Positions 19,218-28,584 of a DNA stretch of 64,000 nucleotides are shown in pieces. The translations under genes and the position numbers were made by a program. This stretch comes from Dyadobacter jiangsuensis (GTDB taxonomy: Bacteria; Bacteroidota; Bacteroidia; Cytophagales; Spirosomataceae). The notes under the pieces are model-generated. The model did not search any database and had not been told where the DNA came from. It saw only the letters and a list, made by a program, of their open reading frames with translations. Each line of letters starts with the position of its first letter. The first letter of the stretch is position 1. The stretch spans positions 310,001 through 374,000 of the forward strand of contig NZ_PYAS01000003.1 in the NCBI RefSeq assembly GCF_003014695.1, written 5' to 3'.

Positions 19218-22200
19218 TTACGCTTCTTTTTGCGAAACCCTCGCGGCATATTCCGTGGGGGTTTCCCCGAATTCCTTTTTAAAGCTTTTGCTGAAATACG
19301 ATTGGTCATTGAACCCCACCGCATAACCGATCTGCGTGATCGTGTCAGCCTTTTGGCGGATCATTTCTGCTGCTTTTTGCAGGCGCATGTCGCGGATAAA
19401 GTCGTTCGGGGCCAAACCGGTGAGCGCTTTCAGTTTCCGCAAAAGCTGCGTGCGGCTAAGACTCATTTCCTCCGCCATTTTCTCAACCGAGAACAGTACA
19501 TCCTCCATATTGGCCTCCACAATCTCCTTGGCTTTCATCAGAAACTTGTCGTCGAGCGACATTTCCTCCGAGGCCGTGACGTGTACCCGGATACGTTCGC
19601 GGTAGCGTTCAGCCAGTTTTTTCCGGAGTTCGATCAGGTTTGCAACCCGGACAGTCAGTTCTTCCACCGAGAAAGGTTTGGTGAGGTAGTCGTCGGCCCC
19701 GGTTTTTAATCCGTCGATGCGGGATTCCTGGCCGCTCTTTGCGGTAAGGAGTATCACCGGGATATGGCTCGTCCGTTCATCGGATTTGACGGCGGCCGTG
19801 AGCTCGATACCATCCATGCGGGGCATCATCAGGTCGCTAATGATCAGGCTTGGCAACACCTTACGTGCGCACGCGAGCGCTTCCACGCCGTCGGGTGCCT
19901 TGAAAACGGTGTATTGGCCTTCCAGCAAAGAGGCCATGTAATCGCGTAATTCGGCATTATCCTCCACGATCAGTACCGTTTCCTCGGTAGCTCCACTGCC
20001 GGCTGTGCGGCGCTCCTTGCGTTTTGCTTCGTTTAATATCGGTACTTCCGGAGCCTGGTCGGCCGGATGTGCAGTAGGAAGTGTGTAGGGGAGAGACCCG
20101 TTTTCAATGATCTGGCCGGCCTCGTAACCCTCCTTGTGCACTGGTACCTCAATGGAGAAAACCGAACCTTTGCCGACTTCGCTCTGGAGTGAGATACTTC
20201 CTTTGTGCAGTTTAACAAGCTCTTTGGCAAATGCTAACCCCAGACCGGTGCCGCCATCCTGGTTTTCGACGGTCTGTCGGGCCTGGTAAAATGATTCAAA
20301 CACCCTTTTCTGTTCTTCCGGCGCGACGCCGCGGCCTGTGTCCGACACCGAGACTTGGAGCACCGGCTTCCCTGCCTTGTCGGTAATATGCGCAGCAATT
20401 TTTACCGAGCCGCCGGCTGGCGTGAATTTGAATGCATTAGACAACAGGTTGATAATCACCTTTTCCAGCTTGTCGGGGTCGAACCAGAAGGGGCCTTCCG
20501 GCACAGCAATCGCTTTTTCAAAGGCTATTTCCTTATGCTGCGCCAGCGAGTCGAAGGAGGACGACAGCACACTCAGAAACTGGCGGAGCTCTCCTTTTTG
20601 TATTTGAAGCTCCATTTTACCGGCTTCCAGCTTCGAGAGGTTCAATAGCTGGTTCACGAGTTCGAGCAGGCGGTTGGCGTAGCGCTTCATGGTGAGGAGC
20701 TTACCTTGCTCGGCGGGGGGCTTTTTGCTTAATTCTTCTTCGAGGGGGGCGAGAATCAGCGTCAGCGGCGTCCGGAATTCGTGGGAAATATTCGCAAAAA
20801 AGCGGGATTTCATGCGGTCCATTTCTTTCAGCTCTTCGGTTTGGAGCAGGATTTTCTCGGTGCGTTCGCGGACGGTATTTTCGAGCACGAGTTTTTCCAT
20901 TTTCAGCTTCCTTTCCCGGAACCGAACCAGCACGACCGCCATGCCGCCCAGGAGCAGCGCGTAAATGGCGAATGCCCACCAGGTACGGTACCAGGGCGGA
21001 AGAATCTTGAAGGCTAATACATCTTCGCCTCCCGCATTACCATATACGTCTCTGCCGCGCACCCGGAATACATAATTTCCTTCGGGCAGGTTGGTGAAGT
21101 CAACAAACGATTCACCCGACCAGGCCGACCATTTCTCGTGAAAGCCTTCGAGGAAGTATTGAAATTGGTTTTTGGTCGAAAGATCGTAGCTAGGCAATGC
21201 AAACTGGAATCGCAGCCGATGCCCGTAAGCCATTTCAGGCGAAGCACCCCGGAAACTCACCGACGAATCCTGGTCGACCGAAATCCGGCGGATCAGCGTT
21301 TTGAATGGCTTGTTGACGCCTGTTTCAAGGCTTTTGTCAAAGAGTACCAGCCATTTATTGGATCCGAAAACCATGAACCCGTCGCCATTGTCGTGCATTT
21401 TGGAAATGAGCGCATCGGATAGCCGTCCCGAAACGGGTAGCCTTTGGAGCCTGCCCTGGGCATATTCAAATACCTGGCTCTGGTAGTTGTGATAGAGTGT
21501 AAACCACATGGTACCATCGCGGCCCGCGACGATTTCGTTGATCCACCCGCCCTTGTACGGCGCCACACCGGCGGTAAGTACCGAGTCGACTTCAAACCTG
21601 CGTTTGGCAGGGTTAAAGCGGTGCATTGCCTCGTCGGTGGAGGCGTAGACTGTATTGCCAACCTTTTCCAGCCAGCGGATTTTGTTGGACGACAATCCGT
21701 TTTCGGGACCGTGGTGGATGAGCTTGAACGGATCGGCCAGCGAATGCATGGCGCCCGGCGTTTGCCAGGCTATTTCATAAATTCCGTTTCGCCGGCTGTT
21801 GATGAAAATGGTACCGTCGGCCCCGCGCGCGAAGCTTTCGGAATAGAATTTCATATCGTCACGCCGGCCGCCCTGTACCCATTTGCCATCCTTCAAAAGC
21901 AGTTCCGTAAGTCCGTTGCCTTCCAGGCCCACGAGCAAATGCGGAGGGACCTGCGGGGATCGCGCTTCTTCTACGCGTACTACATTCTCTTTCGCTATTT
22001 GCGACCGGCTCCCGTTTTGATTCAGTACAAAAACGCCGTCGTAGTTGGATACGATCAGTTCATTTCCAAAAGTCTGGCAATGCATCGTCAGGTTGTCTAT
22101 TCCGGCGATTTTTTTGAAATAGGGTTTGGAAATACCTTGCGAAGGCGGGCTGTTCAGCTCGAAAAGGCCTTTGCTGTTGGTGGTAAATAACTTATTGTTA

Positions 22201-23246
22201 AAGACTTCAATGTCCATCGGATTCTCGTCGAGGCCGTGATTTTCGTTCAGCACCCGCAGCGGCGAACTGATTTCCAGGCGGCTGATCCCATTGTCGGTGG
22301 CGAGCCACAAATCCTTTTCGGCATCCTCGAAAACGGCATATACGGCATCGCTGGACAGCCCTTCTTTGCGGCAGATGTTGTTGCGGATGGTGCCGTCGCG
22401 TTGCATCAGGTAAAAGCCCGACCCGGTAGTAGCAAAAGCATAGTCTCCATTACTGAGCTGTGCGCTGTGGTACACGGCATCTTTGATGCGAACCCTTTGG
22501 CCGTCCTTCATCAACGGTTCGAGTTTTGTCCCGTCGTAGATATAAAACTCCTTGGTGAGGCCGGTTACCAGCAGTTTTTTGCCTTCGAACGGCAATAAAC
22601 TTGTCAGCCCCATTCCTTTGAATGCCTCGCCGCCTTCGACGAGTTTCAGCGAATTTCCTTCTTTTTTGTAGAGGCCCTTCTCGCTCACGCTCACGTACAA
22701 GGCGTCATTGACCAGCCAGGCGAACCCGAGTGTGCCGATGTCGCTTTTCCATACTTTGAATTTCCCACCCGTGAATTCAAGAATATGCAGGTCGCAAACG
22801 AAATAGACAGAACCCTTGCCGGCGAATGTAAACCATATATTCCCGAAGTTCCGGTCGGAGGGGCTGAGCTTGTTTTTCAGGGAGTGAAAAACCATTTTAT
22901 TCTGACTGTTTTCGGCCAGGTAGCCCACTTCTCCCGATCCGCCGACGTAAATACGGCCTTTCGGGTCCTTCGCCAGCGACCGTACCGGATTGCCATCGGT
23001 GGTAGGGATGAGCTGCCAGGTCACGCCATCATATTCGAGCACGCCGGAGTTGTTTGCAGCGTAGATAATGCCATTGTTTCCCTGCACCAGCGCCCAGTTC
23101 TGGAATGCGGCCTTGTACTCGTCGGTGGAATAGTTGGTAATGAATGGAAGGCTCTGCTGCCAGATCTTTGCAAGCGGAGAACCGGGCTTTTGTGCCGCTG
23201 CGTTCAGGCCCAGCGCCAGGGCGAAAAGCAGGGGTATTTTTTTCAT
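19218..23246 (-). CDS. Hybrid two-component system regulator (HTCS)
   Basis: This 1342-residue one-protein signalling system has, in order: a signal peptide (MKKIPLLFALALGLNAAAQ); a periplasmic two-bladed-propeller-type region with Reg_prop repeats (to about 660); a Y_Y_Y domain (about 669-728); one transmembrane helix (WWAFAIYALLLGGMAVVLV, about 750-770); HisKA with phospho-His in NISHEFRTPL (about 815); HATPase (NLLSNAFKFTP to GTGLGLAFAKE); a receiver with Asp in ISDLMMPRMDG (about 1137); and an AraC DNA-binding domain (VGFNDQSYFSKSFKKEFG). Such proteins sense oligosaccharides in the periplasm and activate nearby polysaccharide loci. It is divergent from the AraC-type membrane regulator at 23449. 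The open frame extends to 23450, but the signal peptide fixes the start at 23246. Confidence 0.93.
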   Translation of the reverse strand: MKKIPLLFALALGLNAAAQKPGSPLAKIWQQSLPFITNYSTDEYKAAFQNWALVQGNNGIIYAANNSGVLEYDGVTWQLIPTTDGNPVRSLAKDPKGRIYVGGSGEVGYLAENSQNKMVFHSLKNKLSPSDRNFGNIWFTFAGKGSVYFVCDLHILEFTGGKFKVWKSDIGTLGFAWLVNDALYVSVSEKGLYKKEGNSLKLVEGGEAFKGMGLTSLLPFEGKKLLVTGLTKEFYIYDGTKLEPLMKDGQRVRIKDAVYHSAQLSNGDYAFATTGSGFYLMQRDGTIRNNICRKEGLSSDAVYAVFEDAEKDLWLATDNGISRLEISSPLRVLNENHGLDENPMDIEVFNNKLFTTNSKGLFELNSPPSQGISKPYFKKIAGIDNLTMHCQTFGNELIVSNYDGVFVLNQNGSRSQIAKENVVRVEEARSPQVPPHLLVGLEGNGLTELLLKDGKWVQGGRRDDMKFYSESFARGADGTIFINSRRNGIYEIAWQTPGAMHSLADPFKLIHHGPENGLSSNKIRWLEKVGNTVYASTDEAMHRFNPAKRRFEVDSVLTAGVAPYKGGWINEIVAGRDGTMWFTLYHNYQSQVFEYAQGRLQRLPVSGRLSDALISKMHDNGDGFMVFGSNKWLVLFDKSLETGVNKPFKTLIRRISVDQDSSVSFRGASPEMAYGHRLRFQFALPSYDLSTKNQFQYFLEGFHEKWSAWSGESFVDFTNLPEGNYVFRVRGRDVYGNAGGEDVLAFKILPPWYRTWWAFAIYALLLGGMAVVLVRFRERKLKMEKLVLENTVRERTEKILLQTEELKEMDRMKSRFFANISHEFRTPLTLILAPLEEELSKKPPAEQGKLLTMKRYANRLLELVNQLLNLSKLEAGKMELQIQKGELRQFLSVLSSSFDSLAQHKEIAFEKAIAVPEGPFWFDPDKLEKVIINLLSNAFKFTPAGGSVKIAAHITDKAGKPVLQVSVSDTGRGVAPEEQKRVFESFYQARQTVENQDGGTGLGLAFAKELVKLHKGSISLQSEVGKGSVFSIEVPVHKEGYEAGQIIENGSLPYTLPTAHPADQAPEVPILNEAKRKERRTAGSGATEETVLIVEDNAELRDYMASLLEGQYTVFKAPDGVEALACARKVLPSLIISDLMMPRMDGIELTAAVKSDERTSHIPVILLTAKSGQESRIDGLKTGADDYLTKPFSVEELTVRVANLIELRKKLAERYRERIRVHVTASEEMSLDDKFLMKAKEIVEANMEDVLFSVEKMAEEMSLSRTQLLRKLKALTGLAPNDFIRDMRLQKAAEMIRQKADTITQIGYAVGFNDQSYFSKSFKKEFGETPTEYAARVSQKEA

Positions 23247-23448
23247 AGGTCGGATGGTAAAGCCTGGCATAACGAGCCCAAACCTGCACTTGATGAGTAC
23301 GATACGTTGTGAATAGGAGGTAAAAGTATTGTATTTTGAAGGCAGGAGCAATGTACGGCGGATCGACCCGCGCAGGAACTTACTTAACGGGTCCGGGCGC
23401 AAAACGCGTACGGATAGTTTTTTAGCAAATGTTTGCTTTGATTTGTGC

Positions 23449-25329
23449 ATGTATAAGCTTTTGTTAGCCGCTATCCTGACCCTCGTATGCGGAGCTGCGT
23501 TTGCTCAGCTTCGAATTGAAATTGTTGAGTCGCCGCCGCTGATTTCCCCGTCCTCGTCACTTTTCCTTGCCTCGGATTTGAATAACTGGAGTCCGGGAGA
23601 CCCGAACTACAAATTCAGAAGAGATCAGGGAGGAAAGTATTACATCGATATTCCGAAAGTCCCGGCCAGGTTTGAGTACAAGATCACGCAGGGTAACTGG
23701 ACCATGGTAGAGGGCGACTCTTCGGGGACTCCGCTTGCTGACCGGGTTTACGACGCATCGAAAGAGGCCGATCCGCATTTGATCAGGATCCGCATTGCGG
23801 GCTGGGAAAAAAAGATCGTATATACCTTCATTATCAACAAACTTCCGGAAAATACACCGCACGACGCAGAGATATTCATTTCCGGGAATTTCAATGACTG
23901 GGAACCCGCGAACCCGCTTTACAAGGTGTATAGGAACGTGGACGGCACCTACCGGACTACCATTTACACCGATAAGGACCCGGTCGAATACAAGTTCACG
24001 CGCGGCAGCTGGAAGTCGATCGAAGGGCGGGAGAGCGGCAAAGCGCGACCGAACCGGACGATCTACCGCGATTCGAAAGTGGATCATATGTCTATCAATG
24101 TGGAAATAGACGGCTGGGAAGACCTTTCGGCCTCATTCCATTTCTACTCGCTGTACGATCTGCTGCTGCTGTTCTCGGTTTTTCAGGGCATTCTGCTCAT
24201 CATCGCGATCCCTTCCATGCAGAATTACAACCGGCCGGCCAACCGCTGGCTGGTGATCACGATCGGGGTGGCCTCGCTGATGATCCTGCTGCGGACGATC
24301 GGCGGCTACCGGGAGGCAGCGCAGGCATTCGGGAAAATCCTGCTCATGCCGGACTTCATTCTCTTTCTCTATGTGCCCGCATTCTATTTTTACCTCCAAC
24401 GGCTGCTGTTCAACCAATCCGTTAAGCCATTCCGGCAGGTTGCGCTTTTTCTGCCGGTGCTGCTGCAATGCTTTGTGTACCTGCCGTTTTTCCTGATCAG
24501 CGACAGGGAGCTGCATTTGCTGTTCCTCGTGCGCGACCGGAGCCTGTTCGGGGTGTTTTTGGGTACCGGCCTGCTAGCGCTCGGCTGGAATACCTATTTC
24601 TGGTTCCTCTTCCGCAAGACCTTCCGCTTTTACCGGGAGCAGTACCAAAGCCATTTTTCGTACGAGCAAAACCTGCATTACCTCAATACGGTGCTGTTTA
24701 TCCAGGCGCTTTGCCTCGGACTGTGGTATTTCCTTTTTATCATGCTGGGCCTGGGCTATTGCTTTGATTTCGACGTCACGCAAATCGTGGAGGGCAGCGT
24801 GGATGCTATCTGGCTGGCTTTTTCTACCATCACCTATTTTGTGGGGTATTTCGCGATTCACCAGCCCGAAATCTTTAAAATATCACCACAGCCACGATCG
24901 ATTTTTGATGCCGGTGTGAGCGTGGAAGAAGCGGAAAATCAGGAGAGCGTCGCCGACAAGAAGCCGGAACAGTCCGAGGATATCACCGACCTGAAACGGC
25001 TGGTGGAGGAGTATATGGCCAAAGAAAAGCCGTTCACCAACCCGAAACTGACGCTGAGCGAACTGGCCGGCAAGCTGAAATTGTCGCAGCACACCCTGTC
25101 GCGGGTGATCAACGACGGCTTCGAAAAAAACTTTTTCGACTTCATCAATTCCTATCGCATTGAGGATTTCAAGAAGCGGGTCGATAATCCCAAATTCAAA
25201 AACTACACGCTGCTGAGCATTGCCTACGAGGTGGGCTTCAACTCCAAAACGGCATTCAACCGGTCGTTCAAAAAAATCACCGGACAGACCCCGCGCGACT
25301 ACTATAATGCGAGCCGTCCCGAGGAATAA
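23449..25329 (+). CDS. Membrane-anchored AraC regulator with two predicted extracytoplasmic glycan modules
   Basis: The 626-residue protein has a signal peptide (MYKLLLAAILTLVCGAAFAQ), two E-set/CBM48-like modules (about 20-110, with FLASDLNNWSPGDPNYKF; about 118-215, with FISGNFNDWEPANPLYKV), a membrane region of seven or eight helices (about 233-474), an acidic linker, and a C-terminal AraC DNA-binding domain (LSELAGKLKLSQHTLSRVI, then YEVGFNSKTAFNRSFKKITG). The two modules resemble glycogen-binding AMPK-beta/CBM48 folds. I infer that it binds alpha-glucan outside the membrane and controls the SusCDE/amylase genes just downstream. An AGCAAA-TG-TTTGCT dyad overlaps its 5' region (23424-23437). 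Direct sequence shows the domains; the ligand is inference. Confidence 0.85.
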   Translation: MYKLLLAAILTLVCGAAFAQLRIEIVESPPLISPSSSLFLASDLNNWSPGDPNYKFRRDQGGKYYIDIPKVPARFEYKITQGNWTMVEGDSSGTPLADRVYDASKEADPHLIRIRIAGWEKKIVYTFIINKLPENTPHDAEIFISGNFNDWEPANPLYKVYRNVDGTYRTTIYTDKDPVEYKFTRGSWKSIEGRESGKARPNRTIYRDSKVDHMSINVEIDGWEDLSASFHFYSLYDLLLLFSVFQGILLIIAIPSMQNYNRPANRWLVITIGVASLMILLRTIGGYREAAQAFGKILLMPDFILFLYVPAFYFYLQRLLFNQSVKPFRQVALFLPVLLQCFVYLPFFLISDRELHLLFLVRDRSLFGVFLGTGLLALGWNTYFWFLFRKTFRFYREQYQSHFSYEQNLHYLNTVLFIQALCLGLWYFLFIMLGLGYCFDFDVTQIVEGSVDAIWLAFSTITYFVGYFAIHQPEIFKISPQPRSIFDAGVSVEEAENQESVADKKPEQSEDITDLKRLVEEYMAKEKPFTNPKLTLSELAGKLKLSQHTLSRVINDGFEKNFFDFINSYRIEDFKKRVDNPKFKNYTLLSIAYEVGFNSKTAFNRSFKKITGQTPRDYYNASRPEE

Positions 25330-25500
25330 TTGACTTTTTTGGGTTTAAATTATCAGGAAAATAAGTGCCATTTTATAAAGTGGAGCTTGTAGTTATATAT
25401 TTAAGTAACTGTAATTGAGATTATTATGGTGTAATAATGCATTGTTTTCAAAAATATCGCTGAAAACCGGAAGTGGAACGACAGCGGCTTCGAAAGGGGA

Positions 25501-25508
25501 TAGTTTTG
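25501..25508 (+). promoter_or_regulatory. Candidate promoter -7 element for the alpha-glucan operon
   Basis: TAGTTTTG fits the Bacteroidota -7 consensus TAnnTTTG and lies 88 nt before the susC-like start, within the 267-bp gap after the regulator. No good TTTG -33 element is seen at the usual distance, which would fit an activator-dependent promoter. Confidence 0.4.
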
Positions 25509-25596
25509 CCAGGAAATATTTCGATAAATAATTGGATTTATCCGATTGGTACCTCGAAGTGTTCGAAAGCAATCAATCACATTTTATCCCTTTACG

Positions 25597-28566
25597 ATGA
25601 AACAGCTTTACCAAAAGACGGTCTGTTTTGCCCTTCTGCTCCTGCTCGGGAATGTCGCGCTTATGGCGCAAGGCACGGTCAGCGGAAAAGTTACCGACGA
25701 GCACGACGGCTCGGTATTACCCGGCGTTACGGTCGTGGTCAAGAACAGCGCGCTCGGCACCCAGACCGACGAAACAGGAAAGTACTCCCTCTCCAATGTG
25801 CCGGCCGGTGCAACGCTTGTATTCAGCTTCGTAGGCAAGCTGGTGAAGGAAGTGCCTGTTGGAACCGAATCCGTTGTTAATGTTACGCTGGCAGATAATT
25901 CCAAAGAACTGTCGGAAGTGGTCGTGATTGGGTACGGTACGCAGAAAAAGCAGGAGCTCACGGGCTCGATCACCAGCATTTCATCGAAGGACTTCCAGCA
26001 AGGCAATATCCAAAGCCCCGAGCAGCTGATCGTGGGAAAGGTAGCCGGGGTATCGATCACGTCCAACAACGGACAGCCCGGCTCGGGAAGTACGATCCGC
26101 ATCCGCGGGGGCGCATCGCTGAATGCGAGCAACGACCCGCTGATCGTCATCGACGGCGTTCCTTTGAGCGGCAGCAGCCTCAGCGGCGCACCGAACCCGC
26201 TCAGCCTCATCAACCCGAACGATATTGAGACTTTTACCGTGCTCAAAGACGCCTCGGCAACGGCCATTTACGGCTCACGTGCATCCAATGGCGTTATCCT
26301 GATCACCACCAAAAAAGGTCAGAGCGGAACGCCGGTGGTCAATTTCAATAGCCAACTGGCGGTCTCGAAAATTATCAAAACGGTGGATGCCCTCAGCGCC
26401 GACGAGTTCAGGACTTACGTGGAAACGAACGGTACCGATGCCCAGAAAGCATTGCTGGGTTCAGCCAAAACCGACTGGCAGGACGAAATCTACCGCACCG
26501 GCATCAGCACCGACAATAACCTCAGTATTTCGGGCGCATTGAAAAGCATGCCTTACCGCGTTTCGCTGGGGTATTTGCTGCAAAACGGTATCCTGATCAC
26601 CGACAAAATGCAGCGCCCGTCGGCTTCGATCAACATCAGCCCGCGGTTCTTCAACAAGCACCTTAAAATCGATCTGAACCTGAAAGGGGCGCAAACAAAG
26701 TCGCATTTCGCGAATCAGGGTGCGATCATCAATGCCGTGCAGTTTGATCCTACGCAGGCGGTTATGGACGAATCGAGCCCGTTTGGCGGTTATTTCGAAT
26801 GGGTAACGAAAGACGACGCCGGGAAAGCGACACTCAACCCGAATGCGCCGAGAAACCCTGTGGCGCTGATCCGCCAGCAGGACAACAATGGTACGGTCAA
26901 CCGCAGCTTCGGAAATGCGCAGTTCGACTACAAATTCCACTTCCTGCCCGATCTCCACGCGAACCTGAACCTGGGTTACGACATTTCGAAAGGCAGCGGG
27001 ACGACATTCGTACCGGAATATGCTGCGCAGAATTTCACTACCAAAGGCCAGAATAACAAGTATTTGCAAAAAGTGAACAACAAGGTCGCCGAGTTTTACC
27101 TTAGTTACGCGAAGGATCTCAAAAGTATTAAAAGTAATGTAAGCGCTACGGCCGGTTATGGTTACTACAACAATGCGACTAAAAATTATTTCTATCCCAA
27201 TTTCAGCGCCAATGGCGAAATTGTGGAAGGCTCGCAACCGAAGTTTGAATACGATATCCCCGAAAATACGCTCATTTCGTACTACGGAAGGCTGATTTAC
27301 ACGTTCGACGATAAATACATCCTGGCGGGTTCGATCCGGACGGACGGTTCGTCGCGCTTCTCGCCTGAAAACCGTTGGGGGGTATTCCCGTCGGTAGCAT
27401 TGACCTGGCGTATCAACCGGGAGGATTTCTTGAAGCCTGTAAGCGCCCTGACCGACCTCAAACTGCGGCTCAGCTACGGGATCACCGGTAACCAGGACGG
27501 CATCGCCAACTACTCCTACCTCGGGATCTACTCGGTGAGCTCCAATGCTTCTCAATACCAGTTTGGAAATACCTTTTACAACATGACCGCTCCGGCCGCG
27601 TACGATCAGAACATCAAATGGGAGCAGACTGCAACGGCCAACGCGGGCCTGGATTTCGGGTTCTTCAACAACCGCCTGTCGGGTAGCCTGGATGTGTATT
27701 ACAAAAAGACGAAAAACCTGCTGAACACCGTACCGATCCCAATCGGCTCGAATTTCAGCAACCAGATCCTGACCAACGTCGGTAATATCGAAAACAAGGG
27801 TGTGGAGTTCGCGGTGAACGGCACGCCGATCGCCACTGGCAAACTGAGCTGGAATGTGGGGTTCAATGTTACCTACAACAACAACAAGATTACCAACCTG
27901 ACGGCCGTGAGCGATCCGGAATTTGCGGGTAACCAAACCGGCGGCATCACCGGCGGGACGGGCCAGAGCATTCAGATTCATTCGGTCAACTATAATACCT
28001 TTTCGTACTATGTTTTCAAGCAGGTGTACGACCAGGACGGAAAGCCGCTGGAAGGTGTTTACGCAGATCTGAATGGGGACGGGGCGATCAACCAAAAAGA
28101 CCAGTATCGTTACAAATCTCCATTCCCGAAGGTCATGCTGGGCTTTAATACGCAGCTTACCTACGACAAATGGAGCCTGAGCACCATTCTGCGCGCCAAC
28201 ATCGGCAACTACATGTACAACAACGTGGCCTCGAACTTCGGTGTGAGAAGGAATATCCTGAACCCGAACAACATCCTCGGCAACAGTACCACGGACATTT
28301 ACAATACCAACTTCTTCAACAACCGTTACCAGTCGGATTACTATGTGCAGAATGCGTCTTTCCTGCGCATGGACAACGTGGGCATCGGCTACAATGCGGG
28401 CCGCGTGTTGGGCAACCGCATGAACCTGCGGATCAATGCCACCTGCCAGAATGTGTTTGTTGTAACCAAATACAAAGGCCTCGATCCCGAGATCAACGGT
28501 GGTATCGATTACAACCTCTATCCGCGGCCAAGGACTTTTGTGTTGGGCCTGAATCTGGACTTTTAA
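25597..28566 (+). CDS. SusC-type TonB-dependent receptor (alpha-glucan locus)
   Basis: This outer-membrane receptor imports oligosaccharides with its SusD lid. The 989-residue protein has a signal peptide ending near LMAQG, a CarboxypepD_reg-like domain (VSGKVTDEHDGSVLPGVTV to about residue 95), the SusC motif ELSEVVVIGYGTQKKQELTG, a plug (IRIRGGASLNASNDPLIVIDG) and a 22-strand barrel ending in an aromatic residue (GLNLDF). There is no STN domain, so it is not expected to signal through FecR. The start at ATG 25597 is set by the signal peptide. It heads a susCDE-GH13 operon. Confidence 0.95.
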   Translation: MKQLYQKTVCFALLLLLGNVALMAQGTVSGKVTDEHDGSVLPGVTVVVKNSALGTQTDETGKYSLSNVPAGATLVFSFVGKLVKEVPVGTESVVNVTLADNSKELSEVVVIGYGTQKKQELTGSITSISSKDFQQGNIQSPEQLIVGKVAGVSITSNNGQPGSGSTIRIRGGASLNASNDPLIVIDGVPLSGSSLSGAPNPLSLINPNDIETFTVLKDASATAIYGSRASNGVILITTKKGQSGTPVVNFNSQLAVSKIIKTVDALSADEFRTYVETNGTDAQKALLGSAKTDWQDEIYRTGISTDNNLSISGALKSMPYRVSLGYLLQNGILITDKMQRPSASINISPRFFNKHLKIDLNLKGAQTKSHFANQGAIINAVQFDPTQAVMDESSPFGGYFEWVTKDDAGKATLNPNAPRNPVALIRQQDNNGTVNRSFGNAQFDYKFHFLPDLHANLNLGYDISKGSGTTFVPEYAAQNFTTKGQNNKYLQKVNNKVAEFYLSYAKDLKSIKSNVSATAGYGYYNNATKNYFYPNFSANGEIVEGSQPKFEYDIPENTLISYYGRLIYTFDDKYILAGSIRTDGSSRFSPENRWGVFPSVALTWRINREDFLKPVSALTDLKLRLSYGITGNQDGIANYSYLGIYSVSSNASQYQFGNTFYNMTAPAAYDQNIKWEQTATANAGLDFGFFNNRLSGSLDVYYKKTKNLLNTVPIPIGSNFSNQILTNVGNIENKGVEFAVNGTPIATGKLSWNVGFNVTYNNNKITNLTAVSDPEFAGNQTGGITGGTGQSIQIHSVNYNTFSYYVFKQVYDQDGKPLEGVYADLNGDGAINQKDQYRYKSPFPKVMLGFNTQLTYDKWSLSTILRANIGNYMYNNVASNFGVRRNILNPNNILGNSTTDIYNTNFFNNRYQSDYYVQNASFLRMDNVGIGYNAGRVLGNRMNLRINATCQNVFVVTKYKGLDPEINGGIDYNLYPRPRTFVLGLNLDF

Positions 28567-28584
28567 TCGCTAAATGTATTGATT

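Noticed and set aside
23329..23448. Longer N-terminus for the AraC membrane regulator
   Set aside because: The frame is open, but a clean signal peptide starts at 23449 and the upstream residues look like intergenic sequence.
26461..28095. Long minus-strand open frame of 544 codons
   Set aside because: It lies fully antisense to the first SusC gene and shows no domain pattern; the plus-strand frame has a complete TonB receptor.
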